A DNA stretch of 59,258 nt from Auxenochlorella pyrenoidosa (taxonomy: Eukaryota; Chlorophyta; Trebouxiophyceae; Chlorellales; Chlorellaceae), in contig KQ482076.1 in assembly GCA_001430745.1 (NCBI GenBank), positions 357,801 to 417,058 on the forward strand. Reading direction: 5' to 3'. Positions 48,001-58,616 of this stretch are shown piece by piece. Made by a program: the position numbers and the translations under genes. How positions within the stretch are numbered: the first letter of the stretch is position 1; every line of letters begins with the position of its first letter. The notes below the pieces were generated by a model. It saw nothing but the letters and a program-made list of their open reading frames with translations. It was not told the DNA's origin and searched no databases.

Positions 48001-50129
48001 GCCTGGGGCGGCGCCGCCGGCGGACGTCAGCAGGCGCGCTGTTGGGGCCGCCGTTCCGCCGTGCCCACGCACCTGCTGTGTGCTGCCTCGCCTTGCAGCC
48101 GCAGGACTGGGCAGCCCGATCGCTGGGGTCCTGCCTGCTGACGGCCAGCTTGCCATGCTGCTTGCTTGCATACATACTGGCTGCCGTGCTGGATTGTCCG
48201 TCGGACTGCCCACCCTGGCATGCACTGTACCCATCGCGTGGCACAGCCCTCACCCTGGGCCCTCTCTGGCCGGCACTTGTTCCGCAGAGAGGCAGGGCAA
48301 CTGCTGGAGCATGCCCGTGGGCTGGGCCTGGGCCCCACAGATGTGGAGCAGGCGGTCGTGCTTGCTGCCGGCGACTGGGAGGAGGTGCGAGCCTCTGCGC
48401 CGCCCTTGCATCCCGTTGTGGCCCCGGCTGAGCAGGCCTGCACGTCCTTGAGCATGCAGGCGAGCATGCTCATGACCTCGACCACCCGGGCTCACCGCAT
48501 GCCTACCTTCTTCCTCGCGCTCCGCACCCAACCCTGTAGGCGCGGCAGCAGCTGACCGTGCGGGCAGCAGCTGCCGGCCTATGCAAGGACGGCAGCACCG
48601 GCAGCCCAGCAGGGCAGGCGCCCCCACCTCTGCCGTTGCCCATGCCTGTGCCAGTGGCCTTGGGCAGTGGCGGCGGCTCATCTGCCGCAGGGGCCAGAGC
48701 AGAGGCGGGCGGCTGGGGAGCAGCCGACTGGGGGGTAGCGCCTGCATCGGCAGCTGCGGCCTGGACCACGGCCGAGATGCAGCAAGCACAGCCTGCCGCA
48801 GCGGCAGGGAACCCCTGGCAGGGCCCGGCAGCGACCACAGCAGCAGGTGCACCCCAGACACCGAATGCCAATAGCCTGTGGCCTGGTGCTGTAGCAGCAG
48901 AGCCGGCGCCAGCAGAGGCAGTCCAGCAGGCAGAGGCCGGCTCCCTCGGCTCAGCAGGCTTCGAGTCCTTTGTGGACGCCATCAGCTCAGCTTGGCAGCG
49001 GGGCCGGCAGGACTTTGGGGCTGGCGAGCAACCCACGCCAGGAGTGGCGCCGGCGACACCGGCTACGAGTGTTGAAGCGCCTGTGGGCCAGCACCCAGCC
49101 CTGGCAGACGCCATGGCAGTGCCGTTGCCTCTGCTGGCGCTGCGGCAGGGGCCTGCTCCTGAGCAGCAGGGAGCTGGGCAAGGGCAGACCGGGGAGCAGC
49201 ACGGCGAACAGCTCGCAGCAGCAGCGGCAGCAGCGATGGACGAGCCGGCAGCTGCCCAGGGGGGGCCTGTGCCTGCGCCCCCAGCAGGGCAGCACGAAAG
49301 CGGCACGGGGACGCGGCCAGGCGCTCACACAGCAAAGGAGCCTCCAGCAATGGCGGCAGCGGCAGAGGCAGCCGAGCCCGCAGCCCTGCCAGCTGCTCCG
49401 GAGCAGGCTGAGGTGCAGGCGCAGCCGGGGCTGGCAGCTGCTAGTGGCAGCACCTCAGCCAGTGCGGCTGCTCCTGCAGCGACAGAATTTGACAGCCCCA
49501 GCGGCAGCGCAGCAGCCGGCCCAGCAGCAGAGGCGCCTGGTCCGTCTGCGGGGTCACCTCACCCGGCCGCACCAGCCGAGGCGCTTGCGCGCAGCGATGG
49601 TGCGACCCTCGCCGGCACTGGCGCCATTCGCGAGCCTGCAGCGGCGACGGCAGAACAGGATGTAGCAGCGCAGCAGGGACAGCAGGTTGGCGAGGCGGAG
49701 GCTGAAGCACACAATGCAAACGCTGCCAACGAATCAGTGCCTGCTGCCGGCGCACCCATCCTGGGCGGTATGCAGCCTGAGGCAGCATCAGCTGTCGCAG
49801 CCGGCAACGATCCCACTGAAGATGCGGAAGCAGTAGCGGCAGCAGTAGGGGATGAGGGTGTATTTGAAATGCCGGGAGTTGAAGCGGCGGCGGCGGCAGC
49901 TGGCGAGCCTCCCGCAGGCAGCGAGGACAATGTCAGTGCCACCCCAGCTGAAGGAGTGGTGGCGCAACACGCAGAACCGGTGGGCGTGACAGTACCTGCA
50001 CTGGAGGGCCCTGTCGCCGCGGCTGCGGCAGCGGGCGCTGCCCCCAGCGCTGAGGCGCCACAACCGGCGCCGCCCTTGGGGGACCAAGATTCAGTCGACG
50101 AGCTGCTCGCCATGCTGGGCATCAACTGA
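42053..50129 (+). CDS. Seven-finger CCCH zinc-finger protein with UBA-like region
   Basis: The putative first exon (42053) has half of a PHD-type finger, C-x2-C-x14-C-x2-C-x5-H-x2-C. Its link to the rest is the weakest point. An acidic exon (about 43035-43460) carries an NLS-like KKRKKKR and a Glu tract. Seven CCCH fingers follow: 1 (44064-44201), 2 (44394-44661), 3 (44916-45262), 4 (45220-45549), 5 (45742-46126), 6 (46090-46370) and 7 (46830-47094). All keep C-x8-C. Most are C-x8-C-x5-C-x3-H with YKTQLC and AHGxxELR-like flanks; fingers 6 and 7 have x3 and x4 spacers. Next come a Glu/Gln/Arg coiled coil, a UBA-like LMEAGFEEAQSRAAAEAAGG, and a long Ala/Glu/Pro-rich tail of over 500 residues ending DELLAMLGIN. 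The family suggests RNA binding, as in TTP or Unkempt proteins, possibly linked to mRNA decay or translation. An AATAAA lies at 50162. Confidence 0.85.
44765..44825. repeat. GGGCGCTCT-type repeat in a CCCH-gene intron
   Basis: Three copies of a unit like GAGGGCGCTCTCCCT, one of them variant, lie in the intron between fingers 2 and 3. Confidence 0.7.
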
Positions 50130-50314
50130 TGTGTGCATGCATTCTTGTTGCATGTGGTGTCAATAAATGAAAGCTTGGAGTCTCCAAACCTAGTGGCTGC
50201 GCTGTGCTGCGGTGACATGGCGGCGCCTCCCAGAGGTCCAGAGGGTTCCGCCCACCTGAACAGCACCCGCTTCCGCAAGGCTTTAGATCACCTGAGTAAC
50301 TGCCGACAGCGACA

Positions 50315-51151
50315 ATGGACCGCCTCAAGGGTTTGGTTAGCGGCCGCAAGGAGGCGGGCATGCCTCCTGCCACGGCCGGGCCTCCCGCCACGGCGCCGCA
50401 GGTGGGAACCCGCTGTTTGTGACGTTACAAACACCGGAGCAGCGCGAGCCACCCGCTCGAGACGCTGGCAGGGACAACCCTAGCAGCACGGACCCCCGCC
50501 CCTGCCAGCGCACGCTTCCCCCACCCCTCACAGCTGCTGGTCTGCTCCTCCCTCATGACCCCTTCTCTACGGCCTCCCCGCCTCGCAGCCAACAGTGGCG
50601 CCCATCAACGCGCCGCCATCCCTGGCACGCGTGTCGGTGAGCCCCGAGGTTCCCCGCGCTGTTCTGCGTTGCTTTTGCTGGCCCCGCGTGGCTGCAGCCT
50701 GCTCGGTGTCGCATGCCATTCATCCCTGCGTCCGCTGCATCCAGCTGATCTGCTGCCCTGTGCAGACCGAGTATGGCGAGGTAGAGGGCGCGCCGTATGA
50801 GCCTGGAAAGGCCCGGGGCCCGCTGTCGCCGCGAGCCCAGGCGATCCGGTGGGCTCCCTGCTGGGTTCTGCATCGCCCGCTCTGCAGCGCCCTGCAGCGC
50901 CCGCAACCCGCTGGTTGAAACGTACAGTGCTGTGCCTGTGGGGCATTGCCTGTGGGGCAACGCTTCCGAGCCTGGGGATGCCCAGCACCCGCCCTGCCTG
51001 CCGCACCGAGCTGCCCACAGAGCAGAGCTGCATGTCGCGCCCTCCCGGGCGCCCTGCCTCGTGAGATGGCACAACAGGTTGAACTTCTCTCCCCTATCCA
51101 TGCAGGGATCACATGTCACGGATCATGGAAGACGAGGTGAAGATTCAGTGA
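50315..51151 (+). CDS. Small four-exon gene, 87 residues, unknown function
   Basis: Exons 50315-50401, 50589-50636, 50766-50848 and 51106-51151 join with consistent phases (0, 0, 2) and consensus GT/CAG sites. The protein begins MDRLKGLVSGRKEAG and has an Ala/Pro-rich middle (PTVAPINAPPSLARVS). It continues TEYGEVEGAPYEPGKARG and ends SPRAQAIRDHMSRIMEDEVKIQ, a probable amphipathic helix. There is no signal peptide or transmembrane segment. It is too short and too split to appear as a long open frame. I recognise no family. The clean splicing with no internal stop argues that it is real. It lies downstream of the CCCH gene on the same strand, and no shared role can be inferred. Confidence 0.65.
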
Positions 51152-51891
51152 AGGCAAAGCAGGCCGCAGCAGGGCGGCACAACTGAACTGCTGCCGAGGC
51201 ACGCTGGCGGCACACGACACCTGCGGCTGAGAACCTGCGTTGCGCTCGCGGCACCACGTAGCACTATGTCAGGATGCGCAGCCTGTGGCAGTGCGCACGC
51301 ATGAAAGAATGAAACAGCAGCGAACACGGAAAGCAGTTGCTGCTTGCAACGGTTGCAGTTGAGGCCCAGACACTGTTTGCTGTGCACGTCGGTGAATGAT
51401 ACCTGATGCTTGTCTTGTATACGGGGACGGCTGTATAAGCCAGGTCTAAGCGATCCTGCTGGCATGAAAGGCATGTGCACAGCAGATCACGGCAGTGTGT
51501 TGGCGGCAGGATGTTGGCGGCGACCAAAAGTTCTGGCCCAGACAACCCCCGGGACCTCGATCGACAACCGATCAATTCTCTTTACTGAGTCAAGCATCAG
51601 CCTATCAAGTACAAGAGCCGCGGCCTAAAAAACTCGCCACGCCTCTGCCGGGGCCTTCTTTGCTCGCTCCCGCTCCCGGATAGCGTGTGCCGTCCACGCC
51701 AAGGACTCAAACCAAGTTGAATCGTGCCGCCAGAACCTCGGGGGCCGCCTCGACGAGGCGGTCATTGCCGGCCAGCGACAGGTGTCTGGCGGCGGGCCGT
51801 TGAGGCCAGCCTCTCCTCCCCGTGGGGACTGCAAGGCTTGCACTCCCTCCACATCACAGGTTTGACGGTCTAAACAGGGCAGATAAGGACC
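51152..51891. promoter_or_regulatory. Upstream region of cutC
   Basis: About 0.74 kb between the stop of the 87-residue gene and the CutC ATG, both on the plus strand. It should hold a 3' end and the CutC promoter. I see no coding frame with family features and no clear regulatory box. Confidence 0.45.
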
Positions 51892-53931
51892 ATGATCGTG
51901 GAGGTGTGCGTCGATTCGCTGGAGGGCGCCCTGGCTGCCGAGGAGGGCGGCGCCGACCGAGTGGAGCTGTGCAGCTCGCTGGGGGAGGGCGGCATCACAC
52001 CCAGCCATGGTGCGCTGCGCCCGCTGCTGCTCCTCACCCGCGTGTTTGACGTAGCGCAGCACTGCATCTGCTGTCCTGAACTTGAGGTGACCCTCGTGCT
52101 ACCCTCGACCATCTGCCTGCCTTGAAAACCGACTTGAAAACAGCCCATGCCGCTGTCATTGAGCAGGCCCTCTGCCTGCCAGCTGACTGCAAAGAACACC
52201 TCTTTGCACCCGCCCTGGTTCGCCCTGCTGCCATGCGCAGGCCTGGTGACGGCCGTGTGCCGCGCCCTCACCCGCTGTCGCGTGCATGTCCTGATTCGGC
52301 CTCGCCCCGGCGACTTTTTGTACTCGCCACAAGAGCTGCAGGCAAGCCAGACCGATGCGCAGCCCCTGGCGCATGCACAGCCCTGCAACAGAAGTCCCCC
52401 ATGCGTGAGAGAGCTCTGTCGGCGCTCCAGAGAGCCACAGGCGGCGGGCGGCGATGTGCAGCACTTGTCATTACTGTGCAGCCACGCGCTGGGCAGTGTG
52501 CTTACAGCCCGGCCCCCCAGCCCCCCCAACAGTGCCGAGCCCCCATGCCAGCAGGTGATGCGGTCCGATGTGCTGCACGCGGCCTCCTGCGGCGCGCACG
52601 GCGTTGTGCTGGGCATGCTGACGCCAGGTGGCGAGGCAGACGTGCACGCGCTGCGGCCCTTTGTCGAGCTCTGCGCCGCCCTGGGTGAGGCCCCGCTGGA
52701 GACCGGCCCGAGCCCCAACCGCAGCCACCTGCACAACCAGAGGTCCATAGCAGATTGCTCTGCCCTGCCCTGCCCTGCCCTGCAGTGCCCTGCCCAGCCC
52801 TGCCGTGCCGCGCCATGCCGTGCCGCCTCATACCGTGCCATGCCGCTTGACCCGCCTCCCTTCCACAGCAGGCCTGGACCTCAGATAATTTAATCGAAAA
52901 AATTAAGTTGCTCACTTTATTAAAAGCTGCAGCTCACTTTATTAGAAGCTGCAGAATTGGTTCACAAATTGAAGAAACTGTTGGTGTGCAGGCCTGGACC
53001 TCACCTTTCACCGAGCCTTTGACCTGGTCAAAGACCAGCGCAAGGTGCTGGATGACCTCGTGGCCTGCCGCGTCAGGCGGGTGCTGTCCTCAGGCGAGCC
53101 GCCACTGGCCGGCACCTGCTCGCCTGCGGCGCCAGCTGCACAGGCACGGGGCCGCGCCATGCACAGCTGCACCCGCGCCCGCGCAGCTGGCCAGCCGAAG
53201 CCAGCCTCAATGCCGCTTACACTTCACCTCTGTGCCCGCTCGTGCCTACAATGTGCCCTGCGGCTGCTGCCGCTGCTGCGGGGACTGGCGACACATGCCC
53301 TACACAGCGGCAGGGTGAGGCCCGCCGCGCCCGCCTGCCATGCATGCGACCCTCCTGGTGGCACTTCACCCCCTGTGCAGGCGGCCAGCAGTCTGTGATG
53401 GAGGGCCTGCAGCAGCTGGCTGAGCTGGTGGCCCAGGGCGGCAGCCGCATCAGTGTGATGCCGGGAGGGGGCGTGGACGCTGAGAATGCGGCGACGGTAG
53501 CGCGCGTGACCGGTGGGCCGGCGGGAGGCGCCAGGGCTGGCGTGCAGCGCTCTGGCAGCCTGCTTGCAAGGTGCCGCAACAGGCCGCAATAGGACAGCTG
53601 TGCACGATGCCCACTACCCTGCCTGGCGGACTGCCTGGCAGCCTGCAAGACAATTCTGCGCAGACAGGGAGCAGCCACAGCATGGGCCCGCACTTGGCAC
53701 CCATCAGCTCCATAAGCATCTTTACAGCCTGCTGAGCTCCCCGCCCACCGTGCTGGCGCAGGCTGCAGCGAGGTGCACGGCACCTTCAAACGCAGCGTGC
53801 CCAGCAGCATGCAGTACCGCCATGCCAGCGTCTCGTTTGGGAAGGACGACTGGAGCCGCATGGTCACCGACGCGGCTGCAGTGGCGAGGGTGCGGCAGCA
53901 GCTGGGCCAGCCAGACGGCAGCATGGAATGA
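51892..53931 (+). CDS. cutC: Copper homeostasis protein CutC
   Basis: This CutC-family TIM-barrel protein is linked to copper handling in other organisms; its exact activity is still unclear. It begins [20 protein letters not shown], followed by [20 protein letters not shown]. Family blocks follow in order: [117 protein letters not shown] and [20 protein letters not shown]. Exon 1 is 51892-52009. The intron after PQELQ (donor 52342) and the intron after VLSS (donor 53094) both appear to start with GC rather than GT, because the family alignment allows no insertion there. The start codon sits exactly at the conserved CutC N-terminus. The stop lies only 225 bp from the stop of the convergent esterase gene. 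Confidence 0.93.
52757..52850. repeat. TGCCC/TGCCG pentamer-rich repeat in a cutC intron
   Basis: Runs of CCTGC and TGCCG units, such as TGCCCTGCCCTGCCCTGC, lie in the intron before the exon encoding LDLTFHRAF. Confidence 0.8.
52904..52954. repeat. Direct repeat CTCACTTTATTARAAGCTGCAG, two copies
   Basis: Two near-identical 22-bp copies lie in the same cutC intron. They are flanked by an outer repeat, CAGGCCTGGACCTCA, at 52869 and 52989. The segment is much more A/T-rich than its surroundings. Confidence 0.85.
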
Positions 53932-54156
53932 TGGGGTGCTGAGCAGCAAGGGCAGGAAAAACTTGCGGCCGGGGCAGAGCTCTGCTAGCAAATGGCCGCT
54001 TCTTTCCCTTAGAGCCACCCCCTGGCAATACGCCGCATGCCGTGGCGCCTCTCTTCCATGGACGACATGACAGGCAGATTTGGCAGCTTCATTTGCTCGT
54101 CAGCAGCGGTCGTTGAGGCGAGTGTCGTGCATGCGCCACAGCTGCGCCGTCTGCCG

Positions 54157-57100
54157 CTAGGGCTGCTGCTGCGCCGCCCTGCCAAACTCGGGCAGCACCG
54201 AGTCGATGAACTCGGCCAGCTGGCGGGCCACGTCTCGGTGCGTGCCGGCGTCGGGGTGGGCCATGCAGAAGGCGGAGGTGTTGACCGCATCGCCATCCAG
54301 CTGCAACCGACAAGAGGATACAGGGGTGGCCACCACAGGGCTGAAGTGACGGCAGACGGGGCTGTCGAGACAAGGGGCCGCGCCACGAGGGCAAGCAGCA
54401 CAGGTCGGCTCGCGAGGCGGCAAGCCCGCCATGCAAGCACGGCTCGCAGGGCCGGCAACCGCCTGATGCATGCCCTGAGCAGGCTGCTCAAAAGCTGCAA
54501 CGAGCCCACGTCAAACACTGCCTGGCAGCGGGTTGCCGCTGTTGAGCACCCGCGAGCAGCCGCTTTCCACCCGCTGTCCACCGCCTTGCCTGCAGAAAGT
54601 GCATGTTGCCCAGCCCCGCCTGCTGCACGCGTGTGAAGGCGCGGGCCATGTACTGCAAGTAGATCGCGGTCTGCAGGGGGGCAAGAGGGCAGGGCAGGGG
54701 GGAAGGGGCGGTCCGCTGGGACCAAACAGGCCAGTGAGGGTGCATGGTGGACAGCGCTTGCTGCCGCATGGACAGCCCAACGCACGGGGAGCACCTGTCG
54801 GCCCATCGTAGCAAGGCCGACCGTGGCAGTCGTGCCTGGTGTGTTGCAATGTCCCGACCGACCCAAAAGCGGCAGACCCAGAAGGACGCCGACCCGCGTG
54901 CGCCGGCGCCGCCCAGGGCCCCCCACCTGAGGCAGCGTCTTGACGCCCACCAGCTGCACCTCCAGCGGCCACACCAGGTGGATGATGGGTGCCTCTGGGA
55001 AGGCGGCACGCAGCTGCCAGCAGGAGGGCGGGGAGGGGCGGGGCGGGGAAGGGCGGGCTTGGGGAGGGGGCGGGGCGGTCAAGCAGGAGTGCGCGCACTG
55101 CTGGGGCACGGCACGGGCACAGTGCTCTGCATGGGCACGCGCACGCGCCGGGCGCAGCGCGGCCATCGCCAGCGTGCAAAACACGCCAGCACGTACTGCA
55201 CGCCAGGCGTTGCAGGAAAAAAGGCGAAGTGGTGCGTGCCGCGCCACCCACCTCGCGGGTGAATGCCACATACTCGTCGCCCCACTGCTGAAGTGTGGGC
55301 AGCGCAAAGGGGTCCGGTCTGACGTGATGGTCCTCCAGGAGTCTGTAGCCCTGCTCCGATGGGTGGGGTGGGGTGGGGTTGGGGGGGGGGCGATTCTGCA
55401 GGTCTGTCCAGCTGGCCGGCTCAGCGCAGCTTGAGTGGCGGAAGGGCGGGCGCAGCCGCGCAGCCGCGTGCTCCCATTGCTTGCACCTCGGCTGTTGCCA
55501 GCGCATACTGTTCACATGTATGTATGCATGCACCTGCACTCTCTCAGGCCACCCAAGCCCTACCTGGAAGTCATTTGTCCCAGCCGCCATCACAATGACC
55601 TGCACGCAGTCGGCAAGCAGCCCGCTGTCCTGTAGCTCATAACTCTGCCGGCAAGTGCAGACCGCGCGGTGCCTGGCAAGCAGCATGGCCTGGCAAACTG
55701 GCGACGCTCCGCTAAGGCTCCGTTGCCCTCCACCCACAGTCGCCGCCAGCGATTGCTGCAGGCCGCGCTGCATTGCAAGCAGGCAGCTGCCGGGCCATGT
55801 TCCTCCAACCCCCACTGCCCATCCACCACCCCACCCGTCTCACCCACACCCCGACCACCGCTCCACCACCCCTGCCACACCCACACCCACAGCCACACGC
55901 GCACACGCATTCCCACCCACACACAAGCACCCCCCCACCCTCCCACCCACCCCCACACACAAACACATACCGACCTGCGGCACCCAGGAGCTCAGATTGT
56001 AGGTGGAGCCACTAAGGGGGTCAAGGGCATCGGATGCGCGCACCAGGTCACGCATGCGGGGCGAGGCGGCCCTCCGCAGCGCCTCGGGCCACTGCTGCTC
56101 GCCCCTGCAGGGCGCAGGGTGCGGCAGCGGACGTCGTCGCGTCGATTTGATGGGCCACAGGCAGGCTGGCCTGCGGTGCGTTTGCAGGCTCGTGGGTGAG
56201 CACAGGGGTGGCCCCTCGGATGCGGCAGCAGGCCTCATGCAGCGGGTGCCTGCCGGCAGGCACAGACCACGGGCCGCCCGCCAGCTGCGCGCTCTCACAG
56301 CTGCCGGTAATGGTTGAGCCCTGCACCGCTCCAGGCAATCACTTGATAGTCTGCCCCGTACTTCTTGGCAGCCAGGGGGCCGTAGGCCTGCAGGCCATCT
56401 GTGAACCTGGCAATGTCAAAGCGGCGGCAGTTTGGAGGGCCTGTGTTGCCCATGCCTGCAAGGCCAGGGGAGGCATGGGCAGGCCCGGGTTGGGGACTTG
56501 GCATGGGGGCGAGCAGGCGAGCTGTAGAGAGCTGTCGCAGCGGCAGACAGCTGGCAAAGAATGGAGCTGTGCAAACAAGACGGATGGCTGCTGCCGGCTA
56601 AGACATCACCGCAACCCCGGAGCAGGGCGGCCACTCAGCAGCACCTGCTGTGTAGCTGTCGCCGATGAACAGTATTCTGCGCCCGGTGCGGGCGCCCGGC
56701 GTGGGCGGCGGGTCCAAGAAGCGCCCGCCGGCGTCAAGCGAGACGTTCTCCAGCCATGCGCCGCCGGTGCGGGCCTCTGACAGCTTGGTGATGGCCAGGG
56801 TGTGCCGGCCTGCAGGGTCCAAGAGAGCAGCGTGGGCGCGTGAGGCAGTGATAACCCGCGACCAGGGGGCGCGCAAAGTGGTGGCAATGTGCAAACCAAG
56901 CCAGGAGTAGAGCAGGTCGCCCCGGGCTGAGGACTGCAACAGGATGCGTCTACAACAGCTGCAGCCTTGGTGGCCAGCGCACGGCGCGCTGTGCTGCGCC
57001 CCCCACCCGTTGACAGGCCGTCGTGTCGCCACGTCAGCACCGGGGCATCTTGGGAGGTGGACCCTCTGCCCACTGTCCTGCCGTCCAGCTCAAACTGCAG

Positions 57101-57934
57101 GACAGCTCAACGGGGTGCGCAGCGGGCCTGTGCTGCCGGGGGGGCACAAAGCGCGGAGGGCAGCAAAGCGCACATTTGTTCTGCTGCAGGCAGGCACGTG
57201 TGCCGCGCAAGCTGGGGGACGAGTGAGCAGGCGCAGCAGAGCCGCCACGCCGCTCAGGACGGCAGCGTGTGACTTGACAGCTGTCATCCCAGCGGGCCCG
57301 AATCAAGCAGGCACCGTCAAGCAGGAGCAGCCAGGCATTGGCCGGCACACAGCGTGCTGGCCACACCTTGAAGTAGCTGTGTGGGAAGTCGGGCACTGCC
57401 AGGGCGTGCATCCTGTCGGGCTCCGGCAGCGCCTCCAGGCTGCCGTTGATGACCACCTCCACACTGGGCGAGCCAGCAAAGCTCAGGCTGACAGCAGACG
57501 CGCCCCAGGTCATCAGCTGCAGCCAGAACAGCACGAGGGAGAGGCTAGACAGCGGACACCGGCCAGGGAGCGGGCACGACAGCCAGGGACAGGCATGCAT
57601 GAGGTCCATGCGCGCACTCAGGGGATGTCGCGGCCAGGCGGGCAAGACCAGGGGCACCAACCTGCGGCAGGCGTGCCACGCCGTCGGCTGAGGGGCCCGG
57701 TAGGAACCTGCCGCTGAAAGTCACAGCCGGGCCCGCTGCTGCCTCCCGCTTGCTGTGCCGTGCTGCCGCCAGCGCTCCATTGGCAGCACCCGCGCGCCCC
57801 CCAAGGCCCAGCAGGGCGACTGCCAGCACCAAGGCTGCAAGGAGCAGGCGCAGCGGGCCGCCGCCGCCGCCGCCGTTCAGTAGCCTGCTGCACACCATCC
57901 ACGGCGGCGGCCCTGGTGACGGGCGCCCGCTCAT
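54157..57934 (-). CDS. SGNH/GDSL esterase, carbohydrate esterase family 2 type
   Basis: The start (57934) gives a short basic lead and one hydrophobic helix (LRLLLAALVLAVALLGLGG), a signal anchor or signal peptide. An N-terminal beta-sandwich-like part follows (WGASAVSLSFAGSPSVEVVI, FELDGRTVGRG, GRHTLAITKLSEA), as in CE2 enzymes. The SGNH core has block I FIGDSYTAG (nucleophile Ser), GADYQVIAWSGAGLNHY, VIVMAAGTNDFQ (block III), IIHLVWPLEVQLVGV, AFTRVQQAGLGNMHFLQ, and the last block AHPDAGTHRDVARQLAEFI (catalytic His). The C-terminus is RAAQQQP. All catalytic residues are present. CE2 enzymes remove acetyl groups from xylan-like sugars in bacteria and fungi. Here the likely target is an O-acetylated cell-wall or Golgi glycan. 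The exons are many and small, with plain GT-AG sites where checked. Confidence 0.87.
55838..55980. repeat. CCCACAC-rich simple repeat in an intron of the CE2-type gene
   Basis: An irregular array of CCCACC and CACAC units lies upstream (in plus-strand coordinates) of the exon encoding GSTYNLSSWVPQ. On the transcript strand it is a GT-rich intron. Confidence 0.75.
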
Positions 57935-58616
57935 GGCGAGTCTCTCGATCTATGCGGCCGTTGAAACTTGATCTGGAGACATTTGCAGGATGCAGTGCGG
58001 CAGGCAGTTCTCAAAGTGCTATGAAGAAGGGCGCTGCTCGCTTTTCTATTCGTGAATGCGCTCCTTGGAGTGTCGCAAAATGGCAAGAAAGTTCAGCCCC
58101 TTCCTTGGAGGGCTTACAGGGCATGGGCCAGGCACCCGACACTAGCACGGCATCAGTGGCGTGAGCAAAAACCTCAAGACCTCCGCTTCCCTCCTGCTCC
58201 AAATCCTGCCCCATCCTTCACTATTTCAATCAATCAATTCACTGAACCTGTGATATGGATTTGCTACAAAGAAAGCCAGCAAGGAGGAGGTCGTCAGCAG
58301 TGAGGCAACGCGTGGCGTGGGCTGGGCATGCCGAGCACCAGCCAGCGGGAGGAGAATCCCAGGGAAGTGAGGTCAGAAACAAGCGAGATGCAGAGCAAGC
58401 AGTGGCTGAGCAGTCCCGGCAGCCACGCAAAAATAGAGCGGTCCAGCAGGGGTGGAAGGCGGGGGTGGGGAGCATGCAGCGGTGCAGGCATCACGGGTGA
58501 GTGGGGAGGAGCTGAGCATAACAAACCGAGGGCCGCTCCCAGCAGAGCGGCATGGAGGTGGAGCAACATTGTCTGGCAGGGGGCCCGCTGCGCGCAGCAC
58601 GGGCATCCATGCCGCG
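57935..58616. promoter_or_regulatory. Intergenic: CE2-type gene promoter side, GATA-like B 3' side
   Basis: About 0.68 kb between two minus-strand genes. It is less GC-rich near 58200-58290. No conserved frame is seen in it. Confidence 0.45.

Noticed and set aside
48503..49306. Minus-strand frame of 267 codons
   Set aside because: It is antisense to the Ala-rich C-terminal exon of the CCCH gene, which ends in frame at 50129.
55838..55980. CCCACAC array considered as a CRISPR or telomere-like repeat
   Set aside because: Units are irregular with no spacers, it lies within an intron of the CE2-type gene, and it does not match the plant-type telomere repeat TTTAGGG.
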